Shown: piece by piece, positions 9,089 through 19,319 of the stretch
Position numbering within the stretch: position 1 is the stretch's first letter
How the letters are laid out: every line of letters starts with the position of its first letter
The notes under the pieces: model-generated
The model's input: the letters and a program-made list of their open reading frames with translations, nothing else
What the model was told of the DNA's origin: nothing
Database searches by the model: none
Program-made: the position numbers and the translations under genes
Assembly (NCBI GenBank): GCA_947498125.1
Contig: CANMJH010000002.1
Coordinates: 749,001-813,000, forward strand
Source: an uncultured Nioella sp.
GTDB taxonomy: Bacteria > Pseudomonadota > Alphaproteobacteria > Rhodobacterales > Rhodobacteraceae
Direction of reading: 5' to 3'
Length of the DNA: 64,000 nt

Positions 9089-9111
9089 AAATCATCCGCA
9101 AGAGGCTTTTC

Positions 9112-9732
9112 ATGGTACCCGCTTTGCGCTTCTTTAGCGCTATGAGCTTTGAGGCCCTTCTAAAAGACATCCGCAATTGCCGTATTTGTGCAGATCGCTT
9201 TGCCGCGACCAAAACCGCCCATGCGCCAAGGCCCGTTGCGTGGCTGGCTTCCGGCGCACGAATTTTGATTGCTGGCCAAGCGCCTGGCGCGCGTGTCCAT
9301 GCGTCGGGCCGTCCGTTCACTGACACTTCCGGTGACCGATTGCGGGAATGGATGGGGGTGGATGAGGCGACGTTTTACGACCAATCGCGCATCGCTATTC
9401 TTCCCATGGCCTTTTGCTTTCCCGGTTACAATGCCGAGGGCGCTGACCTGCCCCCGCCGCCTATATGCGCGAAAACATGGCGGCAGGCTGCCTTGGATCA
9501 TTTGCCTGACGTGACGCTAACCCTTTTGGTCGGTGGTCACGCGCAAAATTGGCATTTGCCTGAAAAATCCACAGTAACGGACCGCGTAAGGGCGTGGCGC
9601 GACCATGCGCCCGGCCTTTACCCCTTGCCGCATCCCTCGTGGCGCAATACCGCTTGGCTAAAGAAAAACCCGTGGTTCGCGGACGAGCTTTTGCCCGACT
9701 TGCGCGCCCGGATCAGGGAAGCCTTGGAATGA
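9112..9732 (+). CDS. Uracil-DNA glycosylase superfamily protein
   Basis: 206 residues. Motif A-like GQAPGARVHASG (~56-67) is followed by PFTDTSGDRLREW, and motif B-like PHPSWRN near residue 170. These are the two active-site loops of the UDG fold. An N-terminal CRIC pair is present, but the four-Cys Fe-S pattern of family 4 is not complete. The protein is probably a base-excision repair glycosylase or a divergent member without proven activity. The ATG at 9112 has AAGAGG ahead of it; an internal ATG at 9142 fits the conserved core. Its stop overlaps the next gene as ATGA. Confidence 0.75.
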   Translation: MVPALRFFSAMSFEALLKDIRNCRICADRFAATKTAHAPRPVAWLASGARILIAGQAPGARVHASGRPFTDTSGDRLREWMGVDEATFYDQSRIAILPMAFCFPGYNAEGADLPPPPICAKTWRQAALDHLPDVTLTLLVGGHAQNWHLPEKSTVTDRVRAWRDHAPGLYPLPHPSWRNTAWLKKNPWFADELLPDLRARIREALE

Positions 9733-10523
9733 CCGACCCCCAGCTGACACCAATTGACCAAGCCTTTGCCGCGATGGACGCGGCGCCCGAAGATGACGCA
9801 TTACGTCTGCGGTTCTATGAGCGCATTGCCGAATCCGAGCTGTTTTTAGCGTTGGTGTCCGAACCCGAAGGGGATGAGATCACGCCGCAAACATTCCCCG
9901 TTGAAGACCAGACTTTTGTTCTGGTGTTTGATCGCGAGGAACGGCTTGTCGAATTCGCAGAAGGCACAACCGCGACCGCCGTTCTTTCTGGCCGCGCATT
10001 GGCCGGTATGATCGCAGGCCAAGAGATTGGCATGGCGCTGAACCTTGGTGCGCCTTCCTCGATCTTGATCCCCGCCGATGCGGTTGCGTGGCTGGCAGAT
10101 ATCGTCAGCGAAAGCCCCGATGAGGTCGAAGAACGTCCGCAAGAGTTTTCGGCGCCCGCTGGATTGCCCGAATCCCTGATCACCGCTCTGGACGGTAAGT
10201 TGGCACTTGCCGCGGGTCTGGCGCGCTCGGCTTATCTCTCAGGTGTGACTTATGAGGGCGGGCGCCGGTCCCATATGCTTGGCTTCGTCGATCCCGTGCC
10301 CGGGGCAGAGCCATCACTTGCGCGGGCTGTCGGCGAGGCGCTTAGCTTTTCCGGGATTGAGGCGGGGATGCTCGATGTAGGCTTCTTCCGTGCTTCCGAT
10401 CCGGTCTGTGCGCTGCTGGCCAAAACCGGGCTGCGCTTTGACCTTCCCGATCTTACGGGCGTCGACAAGATCCCCGGTTCAGCGCCCGGGATGGACCCGG
10501 AAAACCCACCAAAACTTCGCTAG
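9729..10523 (+). CDS. SseB-domain protein
   Basis: 264 residues, starting at the ATGA overlap with the glycosylase-like gene. The N-terminal ~130 residues match the SseB N-terminal pattern: a YERIAESELFLAL start, a central VFDREERLVEF strand and an AGQEIGMALNLGAPSS segment. The C-terminal half is a second alpha/beta region ending in a Pro-rich tail. SseB-type proteins are soluble and of poorly understood function; the E. coli namesake affects serine sensitivity. Overlap with the upstream gene means they are made together. Confidence 0.75.
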   Translation: MTDPQLTPIDQAFAAMDAAPEDDALRLRFYERIAESELFLALVSEPEGDEITPQTFPVEDQTFVLVFDREERLVEFAEGTTATAVLSGRALAGMIAGQEIGMALNLGAPSSILIPADAVAWLADIVSESPDEVEERPQEFSAPAGLPESLITALDGKLALAAGLARSAYLSGVTYEGGRRSHMLGFVDPVPGAEPSLARAVGEALSFSGIEAGMLDVGFFRASDPVCALLAKTGLRFDLPDLTGVDKIPGSAPGMDPENPPKLR

Positions 10524-10527
10524 CTGG

Positions 10528-11460
10528 CTAGTACCCGGCCGCACGATCCACGAGATAGAGCAAATCTTCGCCGGCCTCGCTCCGCCGAACGTTTTCGGCA
10601 ATCACTTCGGACGCGGTGTTTGGCCGTGTTTCAGATGCGATATGCGGAGTCACGGTTACGCCGGGATGGATCCAAAAAGGGTGATCCTTGGGTAATGGTT
10701 CCTGCCGGAATACGTCTAATGTAGCGTGCCCAATCTGACCGTTTTTCAATGCGTTTAATAGGGCCGCATCATCTATTAACGGCCCGCGGCCAGGGTTCAA
10801 GATCGTTGCGCCCTTGGGCATAAGGCCAAGCGTCTTCGCATTTAGGATATTTTGAGTGTCGGGCGTTGAGGGAAGTAAAAGTACACATATCTCTGCCAGT
10901 CCCAAAACACGCTCAAGGCCAGCGTCTCCGTGTTCGCATGATACACCGGGTAAGGACTTAGGAGACCGACTCCAACCGTGCACATTAAAATTTAACGCCA
11001 CCAAAGCTTCGGCACAGGCCTGACCTAACGCACCTAGCCCAAGGATCGCAACATGACGGTCACGCGCCAATGGAGGAACGATGGGGCACCAATCGTTGTC
11101 CGGGTTCACTATCTGAGCGTCCATTCCAAGATGGTGGCGCAAGACGTGACCAGTCACCCATTCAGTCATCCCTTCGCGAAGCCCGCGATCTACCATCCGG
11201 GTAAGCGGAACAGTCAACGTGCTGTTGCCCGTGATCGATTCAACGCCGGCCCAAAGGCTTAGAACCGCTTTGAGGCGTGTGTAGGGGGTGAAATCCTGCA
11301 ACCCGGCTCTAGGCGAATAGATAACGTAATCTACACTGGCGGGTTCCTGCCCGCGGGCAAGATGAAATGGCCCGATCTCGGCACGGGAAAAAGCGTTCCT
11401 AAGGGGGGCCTCAAATTCACACCAGGCCTCATCGCTGGCGGCAAATTCAATATTTAGCAT
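10528..11460 (-). CDS. ghrA: Glyoxylate/hydroxypyruvate reductase A
   Basis: 310 residues, D-isomer-specific 2-hydroxyacid dehydrogenase of the GhrA branch. The Rossmann motif is LGLGALGQ (~140-147). The catalytic triad follows in order: Arg in NPGRGPLIDD, Glu in DVFRQEPLP and His in TPHIAS. It reduces glyoxylate and hydroxypyruvate with NADPH in the cytoplasm. It starts 17 bp after rodA ends on the same strand, so it may be the last member of the mre-rodA transcript, though it has no obvious part in cell shape. Confidence 0.88.
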   Translation of the reverse strand: MLNIEFAASDEAWCEFEAPLRNAFSRAEIGPFHLARGQEPASVDYVIYSPRAGLQDFTPYTRLKAVLSLWAGVESITGNSTLTVPLTRMVDRGLREGMTEWVTGHVLRHHLGMDAQIVNPDNDWCPIVPPLARDRHVAILGLGALGQACAEALVALNFNVHGWSRSPKSLPGVSCEHGDAGLERVLGLAEICVLLLPSTPDTQNILNAKTLGLMPKGATILNPGRGPLIDDAALLNALKNGQIGHATLDVFRQEPLPKDHPFWIHPGVTVTPHIASETRPNTASEVIAENVRRSEAGEDLLYLVDRAAGY

Positions 11461-11477
11461 CTTTCAAAAAGCGCCTT

Positions 11478-12617
11478 TTATCGGGGGCGATGGATATGGG
11501 CCGATTGCACAAGGCCAAACGCGGCCAGCAATACCAGCATCACGGAGCCACCATAGCTAACTAATGGCAAAGGTACGCCAACGACTGGTGCGAGTCCCAT
11601 CACCATTGCCATATTAATCGCGAAATAGAGGAAAAACGTAAAGGCCACGCCAAGCGTCACTAGCGATGCATAACGATCTTTCGTCCGCACGGCTGTTACG
11701 ACGCAAAAAAGCAAGATGAGAAGGTATAGGACCAATAGTGAAGCAGCGCCTAGAAAGCCGAACTCTTCGGCCAGCGTCGTGAAGATGAAGTCAGTGTGCT
11801 TTTCGGGAAGGAAGTTTAGCTGCGACTGCGTGCCTTGCATAAAACCCCGCCCGGTCCAGCCACCTGACCCAAGCGCGATCTGGCTTTGGGTAATCTGATA
11901 GCCTTCGCCCAAAGGGTCCGATGTCGGATTCAAAAAGATTGCGATCCGGTCATATTGATACTCTTGCAAAAGTTGCCAACTGCGCCCTTCTGAATAGAGT
12001 ACAGCGCCGACAAGACCAACGCCGCTGGTGATAACAGCGGCAAAATAGATCCAATGCACCCCTGCCAAGAACATCACACCTGCGCCACCCATCAGCATCA
12101 ACAAAGCGGTTCCAAGATCCGGCTGGATAAAGGTCAGCCCAACAGGCAGTAGAATCAACCCCACCGGAATGGCCACAAATCCCGGATGCGATTTAAGACG
12201 CGAGTCCAGCCAATCGTAATAGGCTGCCAGCACCATCACGAGGGTGATTTTCGTCAGTTCAGAGGGTTGAAGCCGCATAAAGCCCAGATCAATCCAGCGC
12301 TGTGCGCCCATTTGAGTCACGCCAAAGAGCTCTACCCCGATCAGCAGCAGGATCGAGATTATATACGCCACGGCAGAAACATTGCGCCAAAACCAGATTG
12401 GCACGACGGCAACAATGATCATCACCACAAAGCCTAGCGCAAAACGTTCCATCTGCGTGCTTGCCCAAGGCGACATCGATCCGCCTGCCACCGAATACAG
12501 CATCAAAAAGCCGATGCAGCAGACCGATGTCAAAAGGATGATCAGCGCCCAATTAAGATGTAAAATCTTGCTCAGGCCTGAAGGAGTGGTCTTCTGAGTA
12601 TATTCAAGAAAACTCAC
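11478..12617 (-). CDS. rodA: Peptidoglycan glycosyltransferase RodA
   Basis: 379 residues, a SEDS-family membrane protein with about ten helices. Diagnostic segments are QPDLGTALL (with the essential periplasmic Asp region), LPEKHTDFIFTTLAEEFG and the C-terminal VPLPLVSYGGS. RodA polymerises glycan strands from lipid II in the elongasome, together with PBP2. The start overlaps the mrdA stop by 4 bp (ATGA), which couples the two partners. Confidence 0.95.
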   Translation of the reverse strand: MSFLEYTQKTTPSGLSKILHLNWALIILLTSVCCIGFLMLYSVAGGSMSPWASTQMERFALGFVVMIIVAVVPIWFWRNVSAVAYIISILLLIGVELFGVTQMGAQRWIDLGFMRLQPSELTKITLVMVLAAYYDWLDSRLKSHPGFVAIPVGLILLPVGLTFIQPDLGTALLMLMGGAGVMFLAGVHWIYFAAVITSGVGLVGAVLYSEGRSWQLLQEYQYDRIAIFLNPTSDPLGEGYQITQSQIALGSGGWTGRGFMQGTQSQLNFLPEKHTDFIFTTLAEEFGFLGAASLLVLYLLILLFCVVTAVRTKDRYASLVTLGVAFTFFLYFAINMAMVMGLAPVVGVPLPLVSYGGSVMLVLLAAFGLVQSAHIHRPR

Positions 12618-14566
12618 GCCTGAATGCTCCCGTTCTCATCCGTTCCAGTGGGCGAGATTGGAATAAGCTCCATATTATCATGACGCTCTTCAATCGCGCG
12701 GCGTTGGTTGATAGGATAAGATGACAATGGCGGCACTTCGCCATGCAAAGCGCGAAGCAGCAAATCGCGCGCGATAGGCGCAGCAGCGGTAGAGCCGCCG
12801 CCGCCATGTTCCACAACGACGCTGACCGCATAGCGGGGGTTATCGGCAGGCGCGTAGCCCACAAAAAGCGCATGGTCGCGCCGATCCCACGGCAAATCTT
12901 CGTTGCGCGTAACACCTGTTGCCCTTTCCGCAGCAGTAATGTTTCGAACCTGACTGGTGCCCGTTTTGCCCGCGATCTGAAGCTCTTCATCTGCCACACG
13001 GCTGCCATAGGCCGTGCCGCGCCTGGCGTTTGACACTGACCACATCCCACGACGGATCATCTCGAGATGTTCGGGGTTCACATCCAATGGCTCGGCCGGC
13101 GCAGGCCGTTCAACCCGGCCGTTCAAGCTACGCACCAAGCGCGGCTCGACTGCGCGCCCTGTGGCGATGCGGCTGGTCATCACGGCCAATTGCATGGGCG
13201 AGGCCAAAACAAAGCCTTGTCCGATAGAAACGTTTAGCGTGTCCCCAATCAGCCAGTCCTCATTCCGATTGGCGCGTTTCCATTCGCGTGTCGGAATCAA
13301 CCCGCTGGCGATACCCGAAAGCGGTAATTCATGGCGTTCGCCCAGCCCAAATTTATGGCTCATGGCGGCGATGCCTTCGATCCCGACGCGTTGTGAGATA
13401 TCATAGTAAAATACGTCGCAGGATTGAGACAGGCTGTCTTCAAGGTTCATGCGCCCATGCCCACCGCGTCGCCAGCAATGGAACCGTCTTGTGCCAAGCT
13501 CAACAAATCCATTGCAGGTGATGGTTTCGTCTGGCTCGATCACACCAGCCTCAAGCGCCGCAAGGGCCGTCATCATTTTAAAAGTCGATCCCGGGGGGTA
13601 GAGGCCCTGCACCGTTTTGGAGGCAAGCGGGCGAAACTCATCCTCAAGCAGCGTCGTATAATCGGCCTGACTGATCCCGCGAACAAAAAGGTTCGGATCA
13701 TAGGATGGAGACGATGCCAAAGCGACCAGATCGCCAGTTTCAACATCCATAACGATCGCCGACGCGCTTTCGCCCGCCATGCGCACCTGCGCATAGTTTT
13801 GTAGGCCCGCATCAATCGTCAGTTGCAAATCTTGCCCCGGGGTCGGGTCTTGCCGGTCCAATTCGCGCATCACCCGGCCAAGTGAGTTTTTCTCGACCCA
13901 AAGCGTTCCAGCCTCACCGCGCAGGTCCTGTTCCAGGCCGGCCTCAACCGCGTAACGGCCCACCTGAAAGCCGGGTGTTTGCAAGATCGGGTCCGTATCG
14001 CCGGTCGTCTCGAGATAGTAATCCGAAACGGGGCCGACATAGCCCACAACATGCACAAAATCGGCGCCAAGCGGATAGATGCGCGACAGGCTGACCTCGG
14101 GCGTAATCCCGGGAAGGGATGGCGCATTGACGGCGACGGCCGAAAATTCCTCCCAGCTAAGCCGATCTGCAACTGTAACCTTTACATGCGGGTACCGCGC
14201 CAAAATCGCTTCGCGCGCTTCGGCCAGTTCATCCATATCGATATTGATCAACCGCGACAGGCGTTCAAGAACGCCGTCAAGATCGTCGGTATCCTCGCGC
14301 TTCATAACAACGGCATAGTTCTGTTCGTTATCGGCGAGTATCCGGCCCATACGATCAAAGATCAGACCGCGTGGGGGTTGCAAATGTTCAATGCCAATCC
14401 GGTTATCTTCGGCCAAAAGCCTAAAGTCACTGGCCCGTTCCACCTGTAAATAGCGCATCCGCGCGGCAAGAATGCCGCCCGTGGCCAACATGGTGCCACC
14501 AAGAATCATTGCACGCCGCGTGACTTTGCGGGCGCTTTCCTCGGCTTCTTTTTCAGACCGTTTCAC
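12614..14566 (-). CDS. mrdA: Penicillin-binding protein 2 (elongasome transpeptidase)
   Basis: 650 residues. A short cytoplasmic start and one membrane anchor (~25-45) are followed by the PBP dimerisation domain with PPRGLIFDRMG, then the transpeptidase domain. The catalytic Ser is in PPGSTFKM (~330), the second motif in SQSCDVFYYD, and the KTG box in KTGTSQV (~540). It cross-links peptidoglycan during lateral growth and is activated by MreC. Gene order mreD, 5 bp, mrdA, overlap, rodA is the usual block. The C-terminal tail after ~610 is variable. Confidence 0.95.
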   Translation of the reverse strand: MKRSEKEAEESARKVTRRAMILGGTMLATGGILAARMRYLQVERASDFRLLAEDNRIGIEHLQPPRGLIFDRMGRILADNEQNYAVVMKREDTDDLDGVLERLSRLINIDMDELAEAREAILARYPHVKVTVADRLSWEEFSAVAVNAPSLPGITPEVSLSRIYPLGADFVHVVGYVGPVSDYYLETTGDTDPILQTPGFQVGRYAVEAGLEQDLRGEAGTLWVEKNSLGRVMRELDRQDPTPGQDLQLTIDAGLQNYAQVRMAGESASAIVMDVETGDLVALASSPSYDPNLFVRGISQADYTTLLEDEFRPLASKTVQGLYPPGSTFKMMTALAALEAGVIEPDETITCNGFVELGTRRFHCWRRGGHGRMNLEDSLSQSCDVFYYDISQRVGIEGIAAMSHKFGLGERHELPLSGIASGLIPTREWKRANRNEDWLIGDTLNVSIGQGFVLASPMQLAVMTSRIATGRAVEPRLVRSLNGRVERPAPAEPLDVNPEHLEMIRRGMWSVSNARRGTAYGSRVADEELQIAGKTGTSQVRNITAAERATGVTRNEDLPWDRRDHALFVGYAPADNPRYAVSVVVEHGGGGSTAAAPIARDLLLRALHGEVPPLSSYPINQRRAIEERHDNMELIPISPTGTDENGSIQA

Positions 14567-14571
14567 CGGTA

Positions 14572-15096
14572 TCAGGCCTCCGCATCCACTAACGGCATTT
14601 TTACCATGCCCAGACCATATCGCGAGACCAAAACCACAAGGGGGTAGATCACGATTGTGGCAAGCCCCTCCATCAGGGAAAGCCCGAGATTGGGCTGTTC
14701 AACGATCAAAATCCAGAGGATCAGCCGTTGGGCCAGTACCATCAGCAAGATGATGCCGGAAATCAGCGCCCATTCAAACAGGAACGGCGATTCCGTCAGC
14801 AAAGCGCGGCGATTGCGGGCGGCCTCGCAGGCCATTAGCGCTAAAGCCGTCCAAAGACCGGGCGGGCGTTGCAACAGAAAGTCAGACAGAAGAATCAGGA
14901 AAAGTATTGCCCACATCGGCACCGTTTCAGGCTGGCGCACAATCCATGCCAGCGCAAAACATAAGATGAAATCCGGCCCCGGCAAGCCCGGCGTTCCGGT
15001 TTCCAGTGGTAAGATACGGAAAAAGATAATGAAAAGACCGAAAAGCAGAAACAGGCTGCGCGCGACCCAGATGCGGTTCTGGTCAAACTCAGCCAT
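14572..15096 (-). CDS. mreD: Rod shape-determining protein MreD
   Basis: 174 residues, a small, very hydrophobic inner-membrane protein with five to six predicted helices, the usual MreD size and shape. It overlaps mreC by 8 bp and ends 5 bp before mrdA. MreD has few conserved residues, so the call rests on hydrophobicity and its fixed place between mreC and mrdA. Confidence 0.9.
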   Translation of the reverse strand: MAEFDQNRIWVARSLFLLFGLFIIFFRILPLETGTPGLPGPDFILCFALAWIVRQPETVPMWAILFLILLSDFLLQRPPGLWTALALMACEAARNRRALLTESPFLFEWALISGIILLMVLAQRLILWILIVEQPNLGLSLMEGLATIVIYPLVVLVSRYGLGMVKMPLVDAEA

Positions 15097-16021
15097 TGCT
15101 GGCCTCGGCGGTCTCTTCGGTTTCGGGCGCTCCTGCGTCGATCTCTGGTTCAGGTTCCAATGGCCAAGGCGGGCCGATTAACCCGCCGGGATCGGACAAC
15201 GACGTGCCGGGATGGCTGCGCATGACCCGAAGAAAGTTCAGACGTGAAAAATCGGCAGAGGGCCGGATCCGTAAACGACCTTCACGATCGATAATCACCT
15301 GCCCAACCAACAACCCGGGTGGGAACACGCCGCCATCGCCTGAGGTAATGACACGATCGCCGGGCGCGATATCTTCCGCATCTTCGAAAAATTCCAAAAG
15401 CGGCAGGCCAGTATTGTCGCCCATAAGCAGCGCCTGTTGGCCCGACGGCATGATAGTCACGGGGATTCGGCTGGCGGAATCGGTTAGAAGGATCACCCGA
15501 GAGGTGTTTTCCGCGACGCCAGAAATACGGCCGACAACCCCAAGGCCATCCATTGTTGCCCATCCATCTAGGATGCCATCGCGTTCGCCGACATTTATCA
15601 AGACAGAGCGCCGAAAGGGTGAGCCGCTATCGGCAAGCACAAGGCCCGTGACAAAGGTCAATTCAGGGTCCAGCTGCACGCGGTTCAAATCCAAAAGCCG
15701 GGCGTTTTCCTGTTCCAATTGTAGCGCCGCTTCTCGCCACGCTCGCATTTGCTGCAACTCGCGCCGCAGTTCCGCGTTTTGTTCGTAAAGCCGCGTGTAA
15801 CTCTGGAAATCGTCGATCATGCGGCCCATCGCCGTCACCGGCGCCATCATCCATTCCAGATTAGGCACAATCGCATCGGTGACATTGGAACGCAGCCGTT
15901 CAACCCGTGGATTGTCGATCCGCCAGATCAGTACCAAAACAAACAGGCAGAGCACTAAAACCGTCAGCAGCAGGCGCCGGACGGGGCGAGCATGGTTGGT
16001 CTCGGTGCGCTCTCGGGCCAT
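15089..16021 (-). CDS. mreC: Rod shape-determining protein MreC
   Basis: 310 residues. A basic cytoplasmic start and one membrane helix (~17-37) are followed by a coiled coil (~65-105, LRRELQQMRAW ... LEQENARLL) and two beta-barrel domains with the conserved GxVGRISGV and ITSGDGGVFPPGLLVG segments. The tail from ~270 is acidic and Pro-rich. In the periplasm it links MreB filaments to PBP2/RodA. It starts 44 bp after mreB. Confidence 0.93.
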   Translation of the reverse strand: MARERTETNHARPVRRLLLTVLVLCLFVLVLIWRIDNPRVERLRSNVTDAIVPNLEWMMAPVTAMGRMIDDFQSYTRLYEQNAELRRELQQMRAWREAALQLEQENARLLDLNRVQLDPELTFVTGLVLADSGSPFRRSVLINVGERDGILDGWATMDGLGVVGRISGVAENTSRVILLTDSASRIPVTIMPSGQQALLMGDNTGLPLLEFFEDAEDIAPGDRVITSGDGGVFPPGLLVGQVIIDREGRLRIRPSADFSRLNFLRVMRSHPGTSLSDPGGLIGPPWPLEPEPEIDAGAPETEETAEASNG

Positions 16022-16065
16022 TCAATTCCCAATTTGAGGCCGGGCACAGATCTGCGCCCAGACGG

Positions 16066-17115
<1,050 letters not shown>

Positions 17116-17345
17116 TTATCCTGATCCGTTCGTGGCGTTACGCTCGATGTATGGCGCGTGTCAGAGACTCACTTCTCGTCGACGGCCAACCGCAATGCTT
17201 ATAGGCAGGGCGTGGGGCCGGGGTAAAGCCTTGGTGTGCCGGCCTTAAGCGCAATATTGCCGTTTTGGCTGGGCGGGGGAAAACTCAACGATGAGTTTTT
17301 CAATTCCTTGCGGGGAATTTCCCCCTCCTGACAAAAGGATTTCGT

Positions 17346-18911
17346 TTAAGTCAGGTCCTTATAGCTGACCTCGCGGGCATCCGCGCCCGCGCCAATTTTC
17401 TCGCGGCGTTGGATCAGGCGGTTTAGCGCATGGATATAGGCCAAGGCCGAGGCCACAACCGTATCGGTATCGGCAGATTGCCCGGTCGCGATATTGCCGT
17501 CCTCTTCCAACCGCACCGACACTGTTGCTTGTGCATCGGTGCCTTCGGTGACCGCATGAACCTGATAAAGCTCCAAATGTGCTGTATTGGGATAAAGAGC
17601 CCGAATTGCGCGGAAGCTTGCATCGACAGGACCATCGCCGCTTTCGACGGAGGTTTTTTCTTCGCCGTTGATTGCCATGACCAATGTCGCCTCAGCCGGG
17701 CCGCCAGTGCCGCAGGCAACTCGCAATGACACCAGCTTAAGCCGGGCGTCCTCGCCATCATCGACACCCATCAGCGCAATCAGGTCGTCGTCAAAGACCT
17801 CTTTCTTGCGGTCTGCCAGATCCTTGAACCGGACAAATACGTCTTTCAACTGGTTATCGCCGATCTCAAAGCCAAGCGTTTCCAGCTTATCGCGCAGCGC
17901 CGCGCGGCCAGAATGCTTGCCCAGAGGCAGGGACGTACCGGCCAGACCGATATCCTCGGGGCGCATAATCTCGAAGTTTTCGCGATTCTTCAGCATGCCG
18001 TCCTGATGGATGCCGCTTTCATGAGCAAAGGCGTTTTTGCCGACAATGGCCTTATTGAACTGGACGGCGAATCCCGAAACGGTCGCAACGCGGCGGCTGA
18101 TATGCATGATCTTGCTGGTATCAATACCGGTGTGCCACGGCATAATGTCGTGGCGGGTTTTCATCGCCATCACGACCTCTTCCAGCGCGGTATTGCCCGC
18201 GCGTTCGCCAAGGCCGTTGATCGTGCATTCAATCTGGCGCGCGCCGCCTGCAACCGCAGCCAGTGAGTTTGCTGTCGCCATGCCCAAATCGTTGTGGCAG
18301 TGGGTTGCGAAAATCACCTCATCGGCGCCGGGAACAGTTTCAATCAGGCGCCGGATCAGGTCGGCGCTTTCGGCAGGGGCGGTGTAGCCCACTGTGTCGG
18401 GGATGTTGATCGTGCCCGCGCCTGCTTTGATCGCGATTTCCACTACACGGCAGAGGTAATCCCACTCGGTCCGGGTCGCATCCATAGGTGACCACTGGAC
18501 GTTTTCACACAGATTGCGGGCATGCGTGACCGTGTCGTGAATTTTATCGGCCATCTCATCCATCGTCAGGTTTGGAATGGCCCGATGCAGGGGGGAGGTG
18601 CCGATGAAAGTGTGGATGCGCGGCGACTTAGCGTGGCGTACAGCCTCGAAACAGCGGTCGATATCTTTGAAATTTGCACGCGCCAATCCGCAGATTGTTG
18701 AGTTTACGGCATTTTTGGAAATTTCGGAAACGGCAGCGAAGTCGCCCTCTGAAGCAATGGGAAAACCAGCCTCGATAATATCGACGCCCATTTCGTCCAG
18801 CAGCCCGGCAATCTCCAGCTTTTCGGCATGGCTCATGGTGGCGCCGGGGCTCTGTTCTCCGTCACGCAATGTCGTGTCGAAGATCCATACGCGATCTTTT
18901 TCGGATGTCAT
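17346..18911 (-). CDS. leuA: 2-isopropylmalate synthase
   Basis: 521 residues, full-length LeuA. The N-terminal TIM barrel has DTTLRDGEQSPGATM (~12-26), the metal-binding HCHNDLGMATAN (~205-216) and ECTINGLGERAGN (~230-242). The SGIHQDGMLKN segment precedes the C-terminal regulatory domain (~390-521) that binds leucine. It condenses acetyl-CoA with 2-oxoisovalerate, the committed step to leucine. Upstream lies a leucine-rich leader peptide with competing stem-loops (18954-19082), so expression is likely set by attenuation as well as by feedback. Confidence 0.96.
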   Translation of the reverse strand: MTSEKDRVWIFDTTLRDGEQSPGATMSHAEKLEIAGLLDEMGVDIIEAGFPIASEGDFAAVSEISKNAVNSTICGLARANFKDIDRCFEAVRHAKSPRIHTFIGTSPLHRAIPNLTMDEMADKIHDTVTHARNLCENVQWSPMDATRTEWDYLCRVVEIAIKAGAGTINIPDTVGYTAPAESADLIRRLIETVPGADEVIFATHCHNDLGMATANSLAAVAGGARQIECTINGLGERAGNTALEEVVMAMKTRHDIMPWHTGIDTSKIMHISRRVATVSGFAVQFNKAIVGKNAFAHESGIHQDGMLKNRENFEIMRPEDIGLAGTSLPLGKHSGRAALRDKLETLGFEIGDNQLKDVFVRFKDLADRKKEVFDDDLIALMGVDDGEDARLKLVSLRVACGTGGPAEATLVMAINGEEKTSVESGDGPVDASFRAIRALYPNTAHLELYQVHAVTEGTDAQATVSVRLEEDGNIATGQSADTDTVVASALAYIHALNRLIQRREKIGAGADAREVSYKDLT

Positions 18912-18953
18912 GTTCTTAAGTCCTTGGTCTTAGCCTGAATTTTGATGTCTCGG

Positions 18954-19002
18954 TCGGCGCTGTCTACCCTCGAGCGGTCGCGCCGAATGGCACGCTCAAG
19001 GG
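18954..19002 (-). promoter_or_regulatory. Candidate leuA attenuator, competing stem-loops
   Basis: On the minus strand, between leader peptide and leuA, four segments can form two mutually exclusive stems. CCCTTGAGCG (19002-18993) pairs with CGCTCGAGGG (18976-18967) with one G-U pair. TCGGCGC (18986-18980) pairs with GCGCCGA (18960-18954). The first stem overlaps the end of the leader peptide, so a ribosome stalled on the Leu codons would change the choice. There is no strong U-run after the second stem, so termination may need Rho, or control may act on translation. Confidence 0.5.
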
Positions 19003-19082
19003 CGGCTAAGGAGGAGAAGGTCGCGTAGCAGCAATCCGGCCAAAGGGGCCGGTGCAGCGGGGATATGGCGACGCGTCATCAT
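18996..19082 (-). CDS. leuL: Leucine-rich leader peptide ahead of leuA
   Basis: 28 codons from ATG at 19082 (a second ATG follows at 19079) to TGA at 18996. The peptide carries eight leucines, seven of them in the last twelve residues: GLLLRDLLLLSRP. That clustering of the pathway's end-product codons just before competing stem-loops and the leuA gene, ~85 bp away, is the classical attenuation leader. No Shine-Dalgarno is obvious, so translation efficiency is uncertain. Confidence 0.75.
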   Translation of the reverse strand: MMTRRHIPAAPAPLAGLLLRDLLLLSRP

Positions 19083-19134
19083 GGGTGCGCATATTACGGG
19101 GCAAATCCCAGATGAAAAGCCCCAAAATGGCTTG

Positions 19135-19251
19135 AAGGAGTTCGAATTCCGGATCAGAGGCGATCGGGATAAGTTTATCTTTGGGCGGCGTCCGACGGTT
19201 GGGCGAAATTAGTGAAAATCCGAATTGGAAAATAACGTGCCCCGAAGGCCG
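19135..19251 (-). pseudogene. Degraded C-terminal tail of a GST-family gene (copy 1)
   Basis: Translation of the minus strand gives a tail with PPKDKLIPIASDPEFELL. This aligns with the last ~35 residues of the intact glutathione S-transferase-like protein at 34157-34951 (PPKDKYIRIASDAELGLI) and with a second relic at 21442-21552. Nothing of the thioredoxin or helical domains is recognisable upstream, and the original stop is lost. It lies between the AraC gene and the leuA leader. Confidence 0.6.
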
Positions 19252-19319
19252 CAAAACAGGACAAAGCTGCCTTAAAGGGTTGGATAATCAAGAACCTCTC
19301 TGGGTAAGCTTCAGAACGA

